From assembly GCF_002243345.2 (NCBI RefSeq), contig NZ_CP022655.2:615036-679035 (forward strand): a stretch of DNA of 64,000 bases, given 5' to 3'. How positions within the stretch are numbered: position 1 is the first letter of the stretch; each line of letters starts with the position of its first letter. Below the pieces are notes generated by a model. It was not told where the DNA came from, ran no database searches, and saw nothing but the letters and a program-made list of their open reading frames with translations. The position numbers and the translations under genes are program-made. This DNA comes from Paenibacillus sp. RUD330. Its GTDB lineage: Bacteria > Bacillota > Bacilli > Paenibacillales > Paenibacillaceae. Positions 47,914 to 55,687 of this stretch are shown piece by piece.

Positions 47914-48283
47914 TGGTGATCAACTCCCGCGAATGAGTAGAAGCTAGCTGTACCAATTGACGAACATGGTCGTCTTCTAGCGAGTAAAAAACTAATTTAC
48001 CATCCTTGCGGTATTTGGCTAGGCCAAGCTGCTTTAAGTTGCGAAGATGATGTGAAGCTGTTGCCAATGAAGAACCGATGATGTTAGCCACATCGCAAAC
48101 ACATAGTTCATCTTCTTCGCAAAGGGCAAAAGCGATTTTCATTCTTGTTTCGTCAGCTAAAACCTTAAACATTTTTATCATGCCTTGAATATTTTGTCCT
48201 TCAAGTGCATGTTGTACCTTTCGGACTTTAGGTTCGTCATAACAATAAATTTCACATGAGTCTTTTTCTTTCATACCGTTCAT
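47903..48283 (-). CDS. cadC: Cadmium-responsive repressor CadC (ArsR/SmtB family)
   Basis: A winged-helix repressor released by Cd(II), Pb(II) or Zn(II). The 126-residue protein has the N-terminal CEIYCYD (two Cys) and ELCVCDVA (two Cys) that together form the CadC metal site, and the DNA helix [17 protein letters not shown]. The start is at 48283 or four codons later. It is the first gene of the cadCA operon with two palindromic operators upstream. Confidence 0.95.
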   Translation of the reverse strand: MNGMKEKDSCEIYCYDEPKVRKVQHALEGQNIQGMIKMFKVLADETRMKIAFALCEEDELCVCDVANIIGSSLATASHHLRNLKQLGLAKYRKDGKLVFYSLEDDHVRQLVQLASTHSRELITNGK

Positions 48284-48297
48284 ATTCTCACCCCTAC

Positions 48298-48361
48298 AAT
48301 CAAACGATTATTTGATTGTTATCATACAACAAACTTTTCGATTATTCAAATGTATATTTGA
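48298..48361. promoter_or_regulatory. Two CadC-type operators upstream of cadC
   Basis: AATCAAACGATTATTTGATT (48298-48317) and TCAAATGTATATTTGA (48346-48361) are inverted repeats of the TCAAAT/ATTTGA type used by CadC. Centres are 46 bp apart. Confidence 0.8.
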
Positions 48362-48482
48362 TTATCTCTCAAGCGTATCTAAAATATTCACCGAAAATTT
48401 TTTTGGCCCGGAAATAATAATCGGCAGCTCACTCACGGTAGCGGCTTTTTTTTCAACGTTGATACTGCGTTAACAATTGGCG

Positions 48483-48496
48483 TATATGATCATATA
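48483..48496. promoter_or_regulatory. Palindrome upstream of the ars operon
   Basis: TATATGATCATATA is a perfect 14-bp palindrome 54 bases before the first ars gene. It is a candidate ArsR operator. The rest of the 266-bp cad-ars gap contains a T8 run at about 48447 but no gene. Confidence 0.5.
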
Positions 48497-48549
48497 TAAA
48501 TAAGCAAATAATTATATAGCTATTTACAGCGGGTAGGGAGTGTGGGAGA

Positions 48550-48981
48550 ATGAAACGGGATGTCAATCGGATTTATTTCCTTTGCGGGCAAAATCGGTGC
48601 CGAAGTCAGATGGCTGAAGCTTTTGCCAAGTTTTATGGCGGGGATCATGTGGTGGTGGAGAGCGCCGGATTAAATCCATCCGATGAATTGCATCCTTACA
48701 CCATTGAAGCCATGCGCGAGGTAGGCATCGATCTTTCCCAGCATGTTTGCAAAAAAATTGATATGAAGATGTTTCTATCGTCGAATGCTATCGTCAAGCT
48801 GTGCGAACAAGTTGTGGAGCGGTGTCCCATCGTGCCGTTCAAGATCATGAACGTTGAGTGGAACATCACTGATCCGCTGGGCGAAGACGGCGGCAGCCTG
48901 GAAGACGTGAAGAGAGCGCGTGACGAGATTCGGGAGAAAGTGATCGGGTTGCTAAAAGGGATGAACATTCCCGTCGCTTAA
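48550..48981 (+). CDS. arsC: Low-molecular-weight phosphatase-fold arsenate reductase homologue
   Basis: A 143-residue protein with the P-loop CGQNRCRS (C-x5-R) of LMW tyrosine phosphatases and thioredoxin-linked arsenate reductases. The distal redox Cys region is LCEQVVERCPI, with spacing unlike the C82-C89 pair of the second reductase here. GGGAG lies upstream. It opens the ars operon. It may reduce arsenate with a different thiol partner, or act as a phosphatase. Confidence 0.85.
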   Translation: MKRDVNRIYFLCGQNRCRSQMAEAFAKFYGGDHVVVESAGLNPSDELHPYTIEAMREVGIDLSQHVCKKIDMKMFLSSNAIVKLCEQVVERCPIVPFKIMNVEWNITDPLGEDGGSLEDVKRARDEIREKVIGLLKGMNIPVA

Positions 48982-48995
48982 AAGGAGTGAAGCAG

Positions 48996-49319
48996 TTGAG
49001 CAAACTAGAAGAAGTAGCGGATGCCTTGAAGCTATTGGGGGATCGGAACAGGCTCACCATCGTAGCCTTGCTACAGGTGAAGGAACTGTGCGTGTGCGAG
49101 ATTGTGGACATTTTGAAAACAAGCCAGCCCAATATTAGTCAGCATATGCGCAAGCTGCGGGACGGGGGCTTGGTCAAAGAGTCGCGCAGGGGGCAATGGG
49201 TGTATTATTCGCTCTGCCTGGAAGACAAGTCTTATATTTTGGATATTCTAAAGGAAGTTCCTTCGCAAGCGGCGCTGATTGAGCCTGCCGTTTGCGAAAC
49301 TAATGATTGCTGTACGTAG
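48996..49319 (+). CDS. arsR: Arsenite-responsive repressor ArsR
   Basis: The TTG at 48996 follows AAGGAG by nine bases and gives 107 residues. It is a winged-helix repressor with the As(III) site ELCVCEIV and the recognition helix SQPNISQHMRKLRDGGLV. A C-terminal CETNDCCT tail adds three Cys. It probably binds the palindrome at 48483 and senses arsenite. Confidence 0.92.
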   Translation: MSKLEEVADALKLLGDRNRLTIVALLQVKELCVCEIVDILKTSQPNISQHMRKLRDGGLVKESRRGQWVYYSLCLEDKSYILDILKEVPSQAALIEPAVCETNDCCT

Positions 49320-49334
49320 TTCAGGAGGACGCAT

Positions 49335-50747
49335 ATGGTTTATGTAGCGATTTTCATTTTCTTGGTAACGTTGCTTTTCGTCATCTGGCAACCGAAAGGA
49401 TTAAATATCGGCTGGTCGGCAAGTGCCGGAGCGATCCTTGCTTTATTATTTGGCGTGGTCAGCTTCGCGGACGTCGGCACCGTAACCGGCATCGTGTGGA
49501 ATGCCACTTTGGCGTTTGTGGCTATTATTTTAATCTCACTGGTGCTGGATGAAATTGGATTTTTTGAGTGGGCTGCGTTGCATATGGCGCGGCTGGCACG
49601 CGGAAACGGTCTACTCATGTTTGTATTTATCATCCTGCTGGGATCGGCGGTTGCCGCGCTGTTTGCCAACGATGGTGGGGCCTTGATTATTACACCGATT
49701 GTGCTTGCCATGGTCCGGGCACTTAAGTTTGATGAAAAGATGATACTGCCGTTTATTATGGCCAGTGGGTTCATTGCGGATACGGCTTCCTTGCCGCTTG
49801 TCGTCAGCAACTTGGTGAACATCGTATCTGCGGATTATTTCAACATCGGTTTTGCCGAATACGCAAGCCGCATGATTGTTCCGAATTTCTTTTCCGTCCT
49901 TGCGAGTCTCATTGTACTGTATCTGTATTTCCGGAAAAGCATCCCGAACAGCTACAATCTCAAGCAACTGAAAAAGCCGAAGGAAGCCATCAAGGATATG
50001 CGGCTGTTTAAGTTATCTTGGGTCATTTTAGCCGCGCTGCTTGTTGCTTATTTCATTAGCGAATTTTTCTCGATCCCTGTATCCATTATTGCCGGGGTTG
50101 CAGCGATTGCCTTTTTATTCGCGGCGAGAAAAAGCCCTGCGATTCATACCTGGAAACTGGTAAAAGGCGCTCCCTGGGCTGTCGTGATCTTCTCTATCGG
50201 CATGTATGTGGTCGTTTATGGCTTGCGCAATGCCGGACTTACGGATGCACTAGGCAACGTCATTCAAGCGGTCGCAGACAAAGGGTTATTTGTGGCTACC
50301 GTAGGTATGGGCTTTATTGCAGCCATCCTGTCGTCCATTATGAACAACATGCCCACGGTCATGATTGATGCGCTGGCCATCCAAGGCACACAAACCGATG
50401 GCTTCATTCGTGAGGCGCTAATCTATGCGAATGTGATCGGTTCCGACTTAGGGCCGAAAATTACGCCAATCGGCTCCCTGGCCACGCTGCTTTGGCTGCA
50501 TGTCCTATCCACAAAAAACGTGAAAATCAGATGGGGCTATTATTTTAAAGTCGGCATTCTATTAACCGTTCCCACGTTGTTCATTACGCTCACCGGTCTT
50601 TATGTATGGCTTTATCTTCTCCAGACGTTTCAGGTGAATGTATGGTTATGTATTGCGGTGATTGTAGTCGTCCTTGTAGTGGTTGCAATGATCATGAAGT
50701 CTTTGATGGGAAGTAAACAAGCGAAAAAAGTTCATCAAGGCGATTAA
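49335..50747 (+). CDS. arsB: Arsenite efflux permease ArsB
   Basis: ArsB exports arsenite or antimonite using the membrane potential. The 470-residue protein shows the hairpin [19 protein letters not shown], the helical [20 protein letters not shown] motif, the central loop [24 protein letters not shown] and [20 protein letters not shown]. The C-terminal helix ([20 protein letters not shown]) is an extra segment beyond the usual 430 residues. GGAGG is at the right distance before the ATG. Confidence 0.96.
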   Translation: MVYVAIFIFLVTLLFVIWQPKGLNIGWSASAGAILALLFGVVSFADVGTVTGIVWNATLAFVAIILISLVLDEIGFFEWAALHMARLARGNGLLMFVFIILLGSAVAALFANDGGALIITPIVLAMVRALKFDEKMILPFIMASGFIADTASLPLVVSNLVNIVSADYFNIGFAEYASRMIVPNFFSVLASLIVLYLYFRKSIPNSYNLKQLKKPKEAIKDMRLFKLSWVILAALLVAYFISEFFSIPVSIIAGVAAIAFLFAARKSPAIHTWKLVKGAPWAVVIFSIGMYVVVYGLRNAGLTDALGNVIQAVADKGLFVATVGMGFIAAILSSIMNNMPTVMIDALAIQGTQTDGFIREALIYANVIGSDLGPKITPIGSLATLLWLHVLSTKNVKIRWGYYFKVGILLTVPTLFITLTGLYVWLYLLQTFQVNVWLCIAVIVVVLVVVAMIMKSLMGSKQAKKVHQGD

Positions 50748-50777
50748 CGAATTGAAATCAAAAGGAGATTGTTCACC

Positions 50778-51203
50778 ATGGAGAAAAAACCGCTCATTTA
50801 TTTTTTGTGCACCGGAAATTCTTGCAGAAGCCAAATCGCGGACGGGTTTTTAAACGCGCTAGGCGGCGACAAATATGAAGTCAAAAGCGCAGGTCTTGAA
50901 GCACACGGACTGAATCCGCGTGCGGTGCAAGTCATGCGAGAAGCTGGCGTAGATATTAGCAAAAACACCTCCGATGTGATCGATCCGGACATTTTGAATC
51001 GCGCCGATTATGTCATTACCCTGTGCGGCCATGCCGACGAGCATTGCCCTGTGATCTCCAACAAGAACGTTACGAAATGGCATTGGGGTTTTGATGATCC
51101 GGCAAAAGCAACCGGAACGGAAGACGAAATCATGAACCAGTTCCGCAGTGTTCGCGATTCGATTAAGAGCCGCATTGAACAGTTCGTCAAAGAAGGGAAA
51201 TGA
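50778..51203 (+). CDS. arsC: Thioredoxin-coupled arsenate reductase ArsC
   Basis: Converts arsenate to arsenite. The 141-residue protein has the P-loop [10 protein letters not shown] and the Cys pair in [11 protein letters not shown], the classic C10-C82-C89 relay of the Staphylococcus pI258 type. The ATG at 50778 follows AAGGAG by 11 bases. It is a second reductase in the same operon as the homologue at 48550. Confidence 0.96.
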   Translation: MEKKPLIYFLCTGNSCRSQIADGFLNALGGDKYEVKSAGLEAHGLNPRAVQVMREAGVDISKNTSDVIDPDILNRADYVITLCGHADEHCPVISNKNVTKWHWGFDDPAKATGTEDEIMNQFRSVRDSIKSRIEQFVKEGK

Positions 51204-51213
51204 GGTGGCCGCT

Positions 51214-51684
51214 ATGATCAAACGAATGCATGTCGCTTTAAATTGTACCGATTTAAACAAGGCTCTTGATTTTTATCGCGCTTTTTTCGGGACAGAGCCA
51301 AGTAAAATCAAAGAGAATTACGCCAAATTTGAGTTAGAAGAACCGGCGCTTCATTTTTCGCTCAATGTACGTCCCTTTGAACAAAAGGGTGTACTGAATC
51401 ACTTGGGATTTCAAGTGAATAATACGGAAGAAGTGCTGGCCATGGGGGAGAGGCTTCGTCAAAGCGGACTGCTGCTGATTGACGAGATGAATACCACATG
51501 CTGCTATGCGGTACAGGATAAAGTTTGGGTGTATGATCCGGACGGCAACGCTTGGGAGATTTTCTATACCAAAGAAGATTCCGAATTCGAATCAGCCGGA
51601 GAAGCCAGGGATTTGTCCTTGTGCTGCGCGCCGCCAGCGGCCCCGGTTCCGATTGAGTTTGGATCGTTTAAAAAAGGAGTATAG
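51214..51684 (+). CDS. arsI: ArsI, C-As lyase (vicinal-oxygen-chelate fold)
   Basis: ArsI breaks the carbon-arsenic bond of trivalent methyl- or aryl-arsenicals. The 156-residue protein has a glyoxalase fold with metal ligands His in MHVALNC and NHLGFQ and Glu in WEIFYT. The vicinal Cys pair NTTCCYA binds the organoarsenical. The C-terminal part adds LCCAPP. Located directly after arsC with an eleven-base gap. Confidence 0.92.
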   Translation: MIKRMHVALNCTDLNKALDFYRAFFGTEPSKIKENYAKFELEEPALHFSLNVRPFEQKGVLNHLGFQVNNTEEVLAMGERLRQSGLLLIDEMNTTCCYAVQDKVWVYDPDGNAWEIFYTKEDSEFESAGEARDLSLCCAPPAAPVPIEFGSFKKGV

Positions 51685-51686
51685 TT

Positions 51687-52130
51687 ATGTCGTCTGAAAA
51701 AAACTACCATGCTTTAATTCGGGATAAAATCTTTATGGGCGCGGCAACGGACGTGGAATCGATGGTGAAAAATGAAGGTATCGATGTGATCGTGGATCTG
51801 CGCGGCGAAGCGAAGGAGTGCGCCTATCCAGCGGCCAATGTGAAATGGATTCAAATTCCGTTAGCGGATAACTCTGCCGGACCGCAAGAAAAAGCCTTTG
51901 AGCAAGCGATCAAGGCCATCACCGAAGCTTTTTATCAAAACAAGAAAGTTGCTTTTCATTGTGGCGGAGGAAAGGGACGGACCGGTACGGTAGCCGCGGG
52001 CACCTTACTTGCTTTGGGATTAAGCGATACGCTTGACGAAGCCGAGGCCAAGGCGAAGAGCATTCGCAACATCATTGATATTAAACCCTCCCAGAGAGAA
52101 TCGTTGCACAAATTATATCCCGGCAAATAA
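51687..52130 (+). CDS. Dual-specificity/tyrosine phosphatase-like protein
   Basis: The 147-residue protein has the C-x5-R P-loop HCGGGKGRTGT with a general-acid Asp candidate in PLADNSAG. The start is only three bases after the arsI stop and four after an AAAGGAG. The operon context suggests an arsenate- or arsenical-related role, perhaps a P-loop arsenate reductase, but this is inference. It is the last gene before the terminator at 52142. Confidence 0.8.
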   Translation: MSSEKNYHALIRDKIFMGAATDVESMVKNEGIDVIVDLRGEAKECAYPAANVKWIQIPLADNSAGPQEKAFEQAIKAITEAFYQNKKVAFHCGGGKGRTGTVAAGTLLALGLSDTLDEAEAKAKSIRNIIDIKPSQRESLHKLYPGK

Positions 52131-52141
52131 GCAACCAGGAG

Positions 52142-52171
52142 ACCACTCTGCCGAGTGGTTTTTCTTTTTTG
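52142..52171 (+). terminator. Terminator after the first ars transcript
   Basis: ACCACT-CTGCCG-AGTGGT followed by TTTTCTTTTTT. Confidence 0.85.
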
Positions 52172-52181
52172 TGATTGAAAC

Positions 52182-52198
52182 ATTTGCAATTTGCAAAT
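52182..52198. promoter_or_regulatory. Operator upstream of the MarR gene
   Basis: ATTTGCAATTTGCAAAT is an almost perfect 17-bp inverted repeat. It is shared with the arsO promoter region at 52701. Confidence 0.75.
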
Positions 52199-52233
52199 AA
52201 ATATTGTATAACTATGTCATGAGGTGAACCACA

Positions 52234-52683
52234 GTGGAAAATGTTCGCGAACTATTTCAAATCATGACACGCCGTTTTGGGTTTCTCAATAAACATTGCT
52301 GTTCAGCCGGTGGCTGCGATATTTCCTTAGTGCAAAGCCATATTCTTTACGAAATCGACCGTCAGCATAAACCGTCCATTCAGCAGGTAGCCGAGGCGTT
52401 AGGGACCGATATTACGACCTTTAGCCGACAAGTCCAATCGTTAATCAAAATGAATTTGGTGAAAAAAACGCCCGATCCGGACGACCGCAGGGTGTATGTG
52501 CTTTCGCTCACGACAGAAGGGAAATACGTGGCCACGACGATTGACCAGCAAATGAACGCTTATTTAGCTGAAGTTTTCTCTCACATGAACGATTTTGAAA
52601 AAGAAACCGTCATTCGCTCCATTAAGCTTTTGAATGAAGCGATGTCGAAATCCAGCCTTTGCTGTTCCACCCCCATCGGGTGA
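52234..52683 (+). CDS. MarR-family regulator with Cys-rich ends
   Basis: The 149-residue winged-helix protein has HTH residues in QQVAEALGTDITTFSRQVQSL and the wing DPDDRRVYVLSL. The N-terminus holds NKHCCSAGGCD and the C-terminus SSLCCS, giving five Cys that could bind arsenite, a different sensor architecture from ArsR. The GTG at 52234 follows GAGGTGA. It is probably autoregulated through the TTGCAATTTGCAA site and controls arsO. Confidence 0.85.
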   Translation: MENVRELFQIMTRRFGFLNKHCCSAGGCDISLVQSHILYEIDRQHKPSIQQVAEALGTDITTFSRQVQSLIKMNLVKKTPDPDDRRVYVLSLTTEGKYVATTIDQQMNAYLAEVFSHMNDFEKETVIRSIKLLNEAMSKSSLCCSTPIG

Positions 52684-52700
52684 TTTCTTTTTTCTAATAC

Positions 52701-52713
52701 TTGCAATTTGCAA
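52701..52713. promoter_or_regulatory. Second MarR-type operator upstream of arsO
   Basis: TTGCAATTTGCAA matches the core of the 52182 site exactly, 21 bases before the arsO ATG. Confidence 0.7.
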
Positions 52714-52733
52714 TTAAATCGGAGGATGTTGGT

Positions 52734-53789
52734 ATGAATGAGGTATTGGATACGATTGTCATTGGAGGGGGGCAGGCGGGTCTTGCTACCGGCTATCATC
52801 TACAGAAGAAAGGACTTCGGTTTCTGATTTTGGACGCGAGCGACGAGGCGGGCGGTTCGTGGCCGCGTTATTACGATAGTCTCAAACTGTTCTCTCCGGC
52901 ACGCTTTTCGTCGATGCCGGGCATGAAGTTCCCCAGCGATCCGAATGGTTATCCCAAGCGAGATGAAGTTATTCGTTATTTACAGGATTACCGGGCAAAG
53001 TTTCAATTGCCGGTCCGAACCAATCAACGCGTAGCATCGGTCGAAAGGGATGGAGAAGGGTTTACAGTCCGCACGATGGCAGGGGATACGTTTCGGGCGC
53101 GCACCATTATTAATGCGACCGGCTCATTTCACAATCCCTATACGCCAGTTTTGCCGGGGCAGGAGTTGTTTCAAGGCCACATCCTTCATTCCTCCGAATA
53201 CCGAAATCCGGAGCCATTTATCAATCAACGCGTGGTGGTGGTCGGGCGCGGGAATTCTGCCGTACAGATCGGAGTTGAGCTGGCCGAAGTAAGTCATACG
53301 TCTTTAGCGGTACTCCGGCCGGTTCAGTTCGTGAAACAGAAGGTTTGGGGCCAGGATGTGCATTTTTGGGTGAGGCTGATTGGGTTTGACACCTTTCCAT
53401 TTTGGCGATTCGGAAAAACAGCGCCGAGTTCAAGTGCGGTGAGCGATTCGGGCCGGTACAAAGAGAAAGTAGCGGCAGGGAAACCGGATCAACAACCGAT
53501 GTTTACATCCTTTTATGAGGATGGCGTCATTTGGCCGAACGGGACAATAGAGCCGGTGCAAACGGTGATCTTTGCGACAGGCTACCGGCCGCATCTTCCC
53601 TACCTTCAAGCGATTGGCGCGCTGGATGCGGAAGGAAGGCCGTTACATCAAGCAGGCATAAGCGACGTTCCAGGGCTTTATTATGTGGGGCTGGAAGGGC
53701 AGCGTTCCTTTGCTTCTGCGACCTTAAGGGGGGTGGGGCCGGACGCGCAGTTTGTTGTGAAAAAGCTTTTGCATCATTTTAAACATTGA
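52734..53789 (+). CDS. arsO: Flavin-containing monooxygenase ArsO
   Basis: The 351-residue protein has FAD-binding GGGQAG near the N-terminus, a second Rossmann motif GRGNSAVQIG, and the FMO-type IFATGYRP. The family is commonly found in arsenic operons and is proposed to oxidise organoarsenicals, with cofactor NADPH. The ATG at 52734 follows GGAGGA. It is downstream of the MarR gene and under the same operator. Confidence 0.88.
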   Translation: MNEVLDTIVIGGGQAGLATGYHLQKKGLRFLILDASDEAGGSWPRYYDSLKLFSPARFSSMPGMKFPSDPNGYPKRDEVIRYLQDYRAKFQLPVRTNQRVASVERDGEGFTVRTMAGDTFRARTIINATGSFHNPYTPVLPGQELFQGHILHSSEYRNPEPFINQRVVVVGRGNSAVQIGVELAEVSHTSLAVLRPVQFVKQKVWGQDVHFWVRLIGFDTFPFWRFGKTAPSSSAVSDSGRYKEKVAAGKPDQQPMFTSFYEDGVIWPNGTIEPVQTVIFATGYRPHLPYLQAIGALDAEGRPLHQAGISDVPGLYYVGLEGQRSFASATLRGVGPDAQFVVKKLLHHFKH

Positions 53790-53825
53790 ATGCTCATGTA
53801 GCCTTACAGAATACGATTTTTCGTA

Positions 53826-54390
53826 ATGAAAGAAGTGAATGACATGAACGTACTTGTATTGATTGCTCACCCTCAGTTGAACCATTCGCGTGTGAACCGT
53901 AGGTGGAAGCAGGAGCTGGAAAGCGTGCCGGACGTGACGATCCATGATCTGTACGCGCAATATCCTGATGAGCATATTGACGTCAAAAGGAACAGTCGCT
54001 TTTGCATTCCCATGACAGGATCGTCTTTCAGTTCCCGTTTTACTGGTACAGCACGCCGCCTCTTTTGAAAAAATGGATGGAGGAAGTGTTTACGTATGGC
54101 TGGGCATACGGACCAGGAGGAAAAGCGCTGCAAGGCAAGGAGCTTATTTTGGCCATATCGATTGGCGGACCGGAGCATTCGTACCGGGTGGGGGGATACA
54201 ACCACTACACGATCAGCGAACTAACTAGACCCCTCCAAGCGACGGCGAATTTGACCGGAATGTAATTTCTTCCTCATTTTGTCCAGTATGGCGTTGTCTC
54301 TGCCGAAGACGAGGTGATCAGCCGGAGCGCTTCAGCTTATGTGCAGCATATTACTGCGCCGCAGTCTCGTCGCTATAGGATGGCTCCTTG
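53826..54390 (+). pseudogene. Broken flavodoxin-fold NAD(P)H oxidoreductase (KefF/MdaB type)
   Basis: The start MKEVNDMNVLVLIAHPQLNHSRVNR and the later pieces FPFYWYSTPPLLKKWMEEVFTYGWAYGPGG and LQGKELILAISIGGP match flavodoxin-fold quinone reductases. The frame shifts near 53992 (after DVKR, the sequence continues as EQSLLHSHDR in another frame), and an in-frame TAA at 54264 splits NLTGM from FLPHFVQYG. A complete gene would give about 190 residues. The lesions are directly visible and the protein is probably inactive. This is likely a recently decayed arsO partner. Confidence 0.8.
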
Positions 54391-54434
54391 AAGGTGAACG
54401 TAACATATTTTTTTGATAGGAGGATAGGACCGAC

Positions 54435-54617
54435 ATGAACCTTAATTGGTTTGCTGCGGAAATGCTCATGAGACAACGCCAAATGGAGATCGAACGATCC
54501 GCTAGAGAAGCGTGGAAATGGTCAGACGCCATGCAAAAGCAATCGGGCCGATTCTTCAGCAGACGGCAAATCATTCGTGCAACACCAACGGCTTGCTGCA
54601 CTACGAGCTGCTGTTGA
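54435..54617 (+). CDS. 60-residue peptide with Cys-rich C-terminal tail
   Basis: Preceded by AGGAGG, the peptide is charged and helical (MNLNWFAAEMLMRQRQMEIER) then basic, and ends TACCTTSCC, two Cys pairs. There is no signal peptide or known family. It sits between arsO and arsM and may be a small arsenite-binding protein. The function is inferred from location and Cys only. Confidence 0.6.
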   Translation: MNLNWFAAEMLMRQRQMEIERSAREAWKWSDAMQKQSGRFFSRRQIIRATPTACCTTSCC

Positions 54618-54646
54618 TTTTATAAAAAACTAAGGAGTGATCTTTC

Positions 54647-55447
54647 ATGAATCAAGTGAGTAATGATCAAATTCGTCAAAACGTTCGGAATCGGTATAAA
54701 GAAATCGCCTTACAGGACGTAGGGGCGGGGTCCTGTTGTACGCCAGCGCCAGCCAATGATTGCTGTGGTTCGGCCGCGGATGTTTCCGCTAAAATGGGCT
54801 ACTCGTCAGAAGAACTGACAGCCGTTCCGGATGGGGCGAACCTTGGCCTCGGCTGTGGCAATCCGCAAGCGATTGCCGCTTTGCAACCGGGAGAAGTCGT
54901 GTTGGACCTGGGCAGCGGCGGCGGATTTGATTGCTTTCTTGCCTCCCGTCAAGTAGGCGCTTCCGGCCGCGTCATTGGTGTGGATATGACCCCGGAAATG
55001 ATCAGCCGCGCCCGCGAAAATGCCAACAAAAGCGGGTTTACCAATACCGAATTTCGACTGGGAGAGATCGAGCATCTACCGGTTCAGGACCACTCGGTAG
55101 ACGTGATCATTTCGAACTGTGTAATTAATCTGTCCCCGTCGAAGCAGCAGGTTTTTGACGAGGCGTTCCGTGTGCTGCGTAACGGCGGCCGACTGGCCAT
55201 ATCGGATGTCGTGGCAACGGCCGATTTTCCGGATGAAATCAAGCAGGATATCGACCGTATCTATTCAGGGTGTATTTCAGGAGCTCCCTCCATCGGCGAA
55301 CTGAAGGCCATGCTTGCGCAAAGCGGTTTTACCCATATTGAGATCGAGCCAAAAGACGAATCCCGGACGTTCATCAAGGATTGGATTCCTGGCGCAAATG
55401 TCGAACAATACCTGGTGTCCGCCGCGATACGTGCTATCAAGCCTTGA
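54647..55447 (+). CDS. arsM: Arsenite S-adenosylmethionine methyltransferase ArsM
   Basis: ArsM methylates As(III) to volatile or less toxic methylarsenicals. The 266-residue protein has the N-terminal Cys cluster [14 protein letters not shown], the SAM motif [16 protein letters not shown], the arsenic Cys in [10 protein letters not shown] and a further Cys in YSGCISGAP. The start is 29 bases after the preceding peptide, with AAGGAG. It is the last clear gene of the arsenic set and is followed by a hairpin (55510-55540). Confidence 0.96.
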   Translation: MNQVSNDQIRQNVRNRYKEIALQDVGAGSCCTPAPANDCCGSAADVSAKMGYSSEELTAVPDGANLGLGCGNPQAIAALQPGEVVLDLGSGGGFDCFLASRQVGASGRVIGVDMTPEMISRARENANKSGFTNTEFRLGEIEHLPVQDHSVDVIISNCVINLSPSKQQVFDEAFRVLRNGGRLAISDVVATADFPDEIKQDIDRIYSGCISGAPSIGELKAMLAQSGFTHIEIEPKDESRTFIKDWIPGANVEQYLVSAAIRAIKP

Positions 55448-55509
55448 GCCATGAAGGGCCGAACTGTTGCAACTCATATTTAGCCGAACATGTTACGGCA
55501 TAAAATAAG

Positions 55510-55540
55510 AAGGCGCTTCCGGGTTAGCTGGCAGCGCCTT
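55510..55540 (+). terminator. Hairpin after arsM
   Basis: AAGGCGCT pairs with AGCGCCTT (8 bp), loop of 15 bases. No T-run follows, so termination is uncertain. Confidence 0.5.
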
Positions 55541-55565
55541 GCGGTTTATATAGGCTGGGTAGTGT

Positions 55566-55620
55566 TCTGAAATTATTTACATCTACTTTGCGGGTGGTGT
55601 CAGCTTCGCTGGTACTACCC
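55566..55620 (-). repeat. Right inverted repeat bounding the cad/ars block
   Basis: The minus strand from 55620 begins GGGTAGTACCAGCGAAGCTGA and continues to AATAATTTC, matching the + strand repeat at 45190. The two copies point inward, so they look like terminal inverted repeats of a transposable unit of about 10.4 kb that holds cadAC and the ars genes. Confidence 0.75.
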
Positions 55621-55687
55621 ATTTCCTGTGGCAAATGAATCTGATCAAAAACTATAGGTATTTGAAATTATTAAGGAGGTTTTAAAG

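Noticed and set aside
48421-48453. Terminator with T8 between cadC and the ars genes
   Set aside because: The stem before the T-run pairs poorly, so a real terminator could not be supported.
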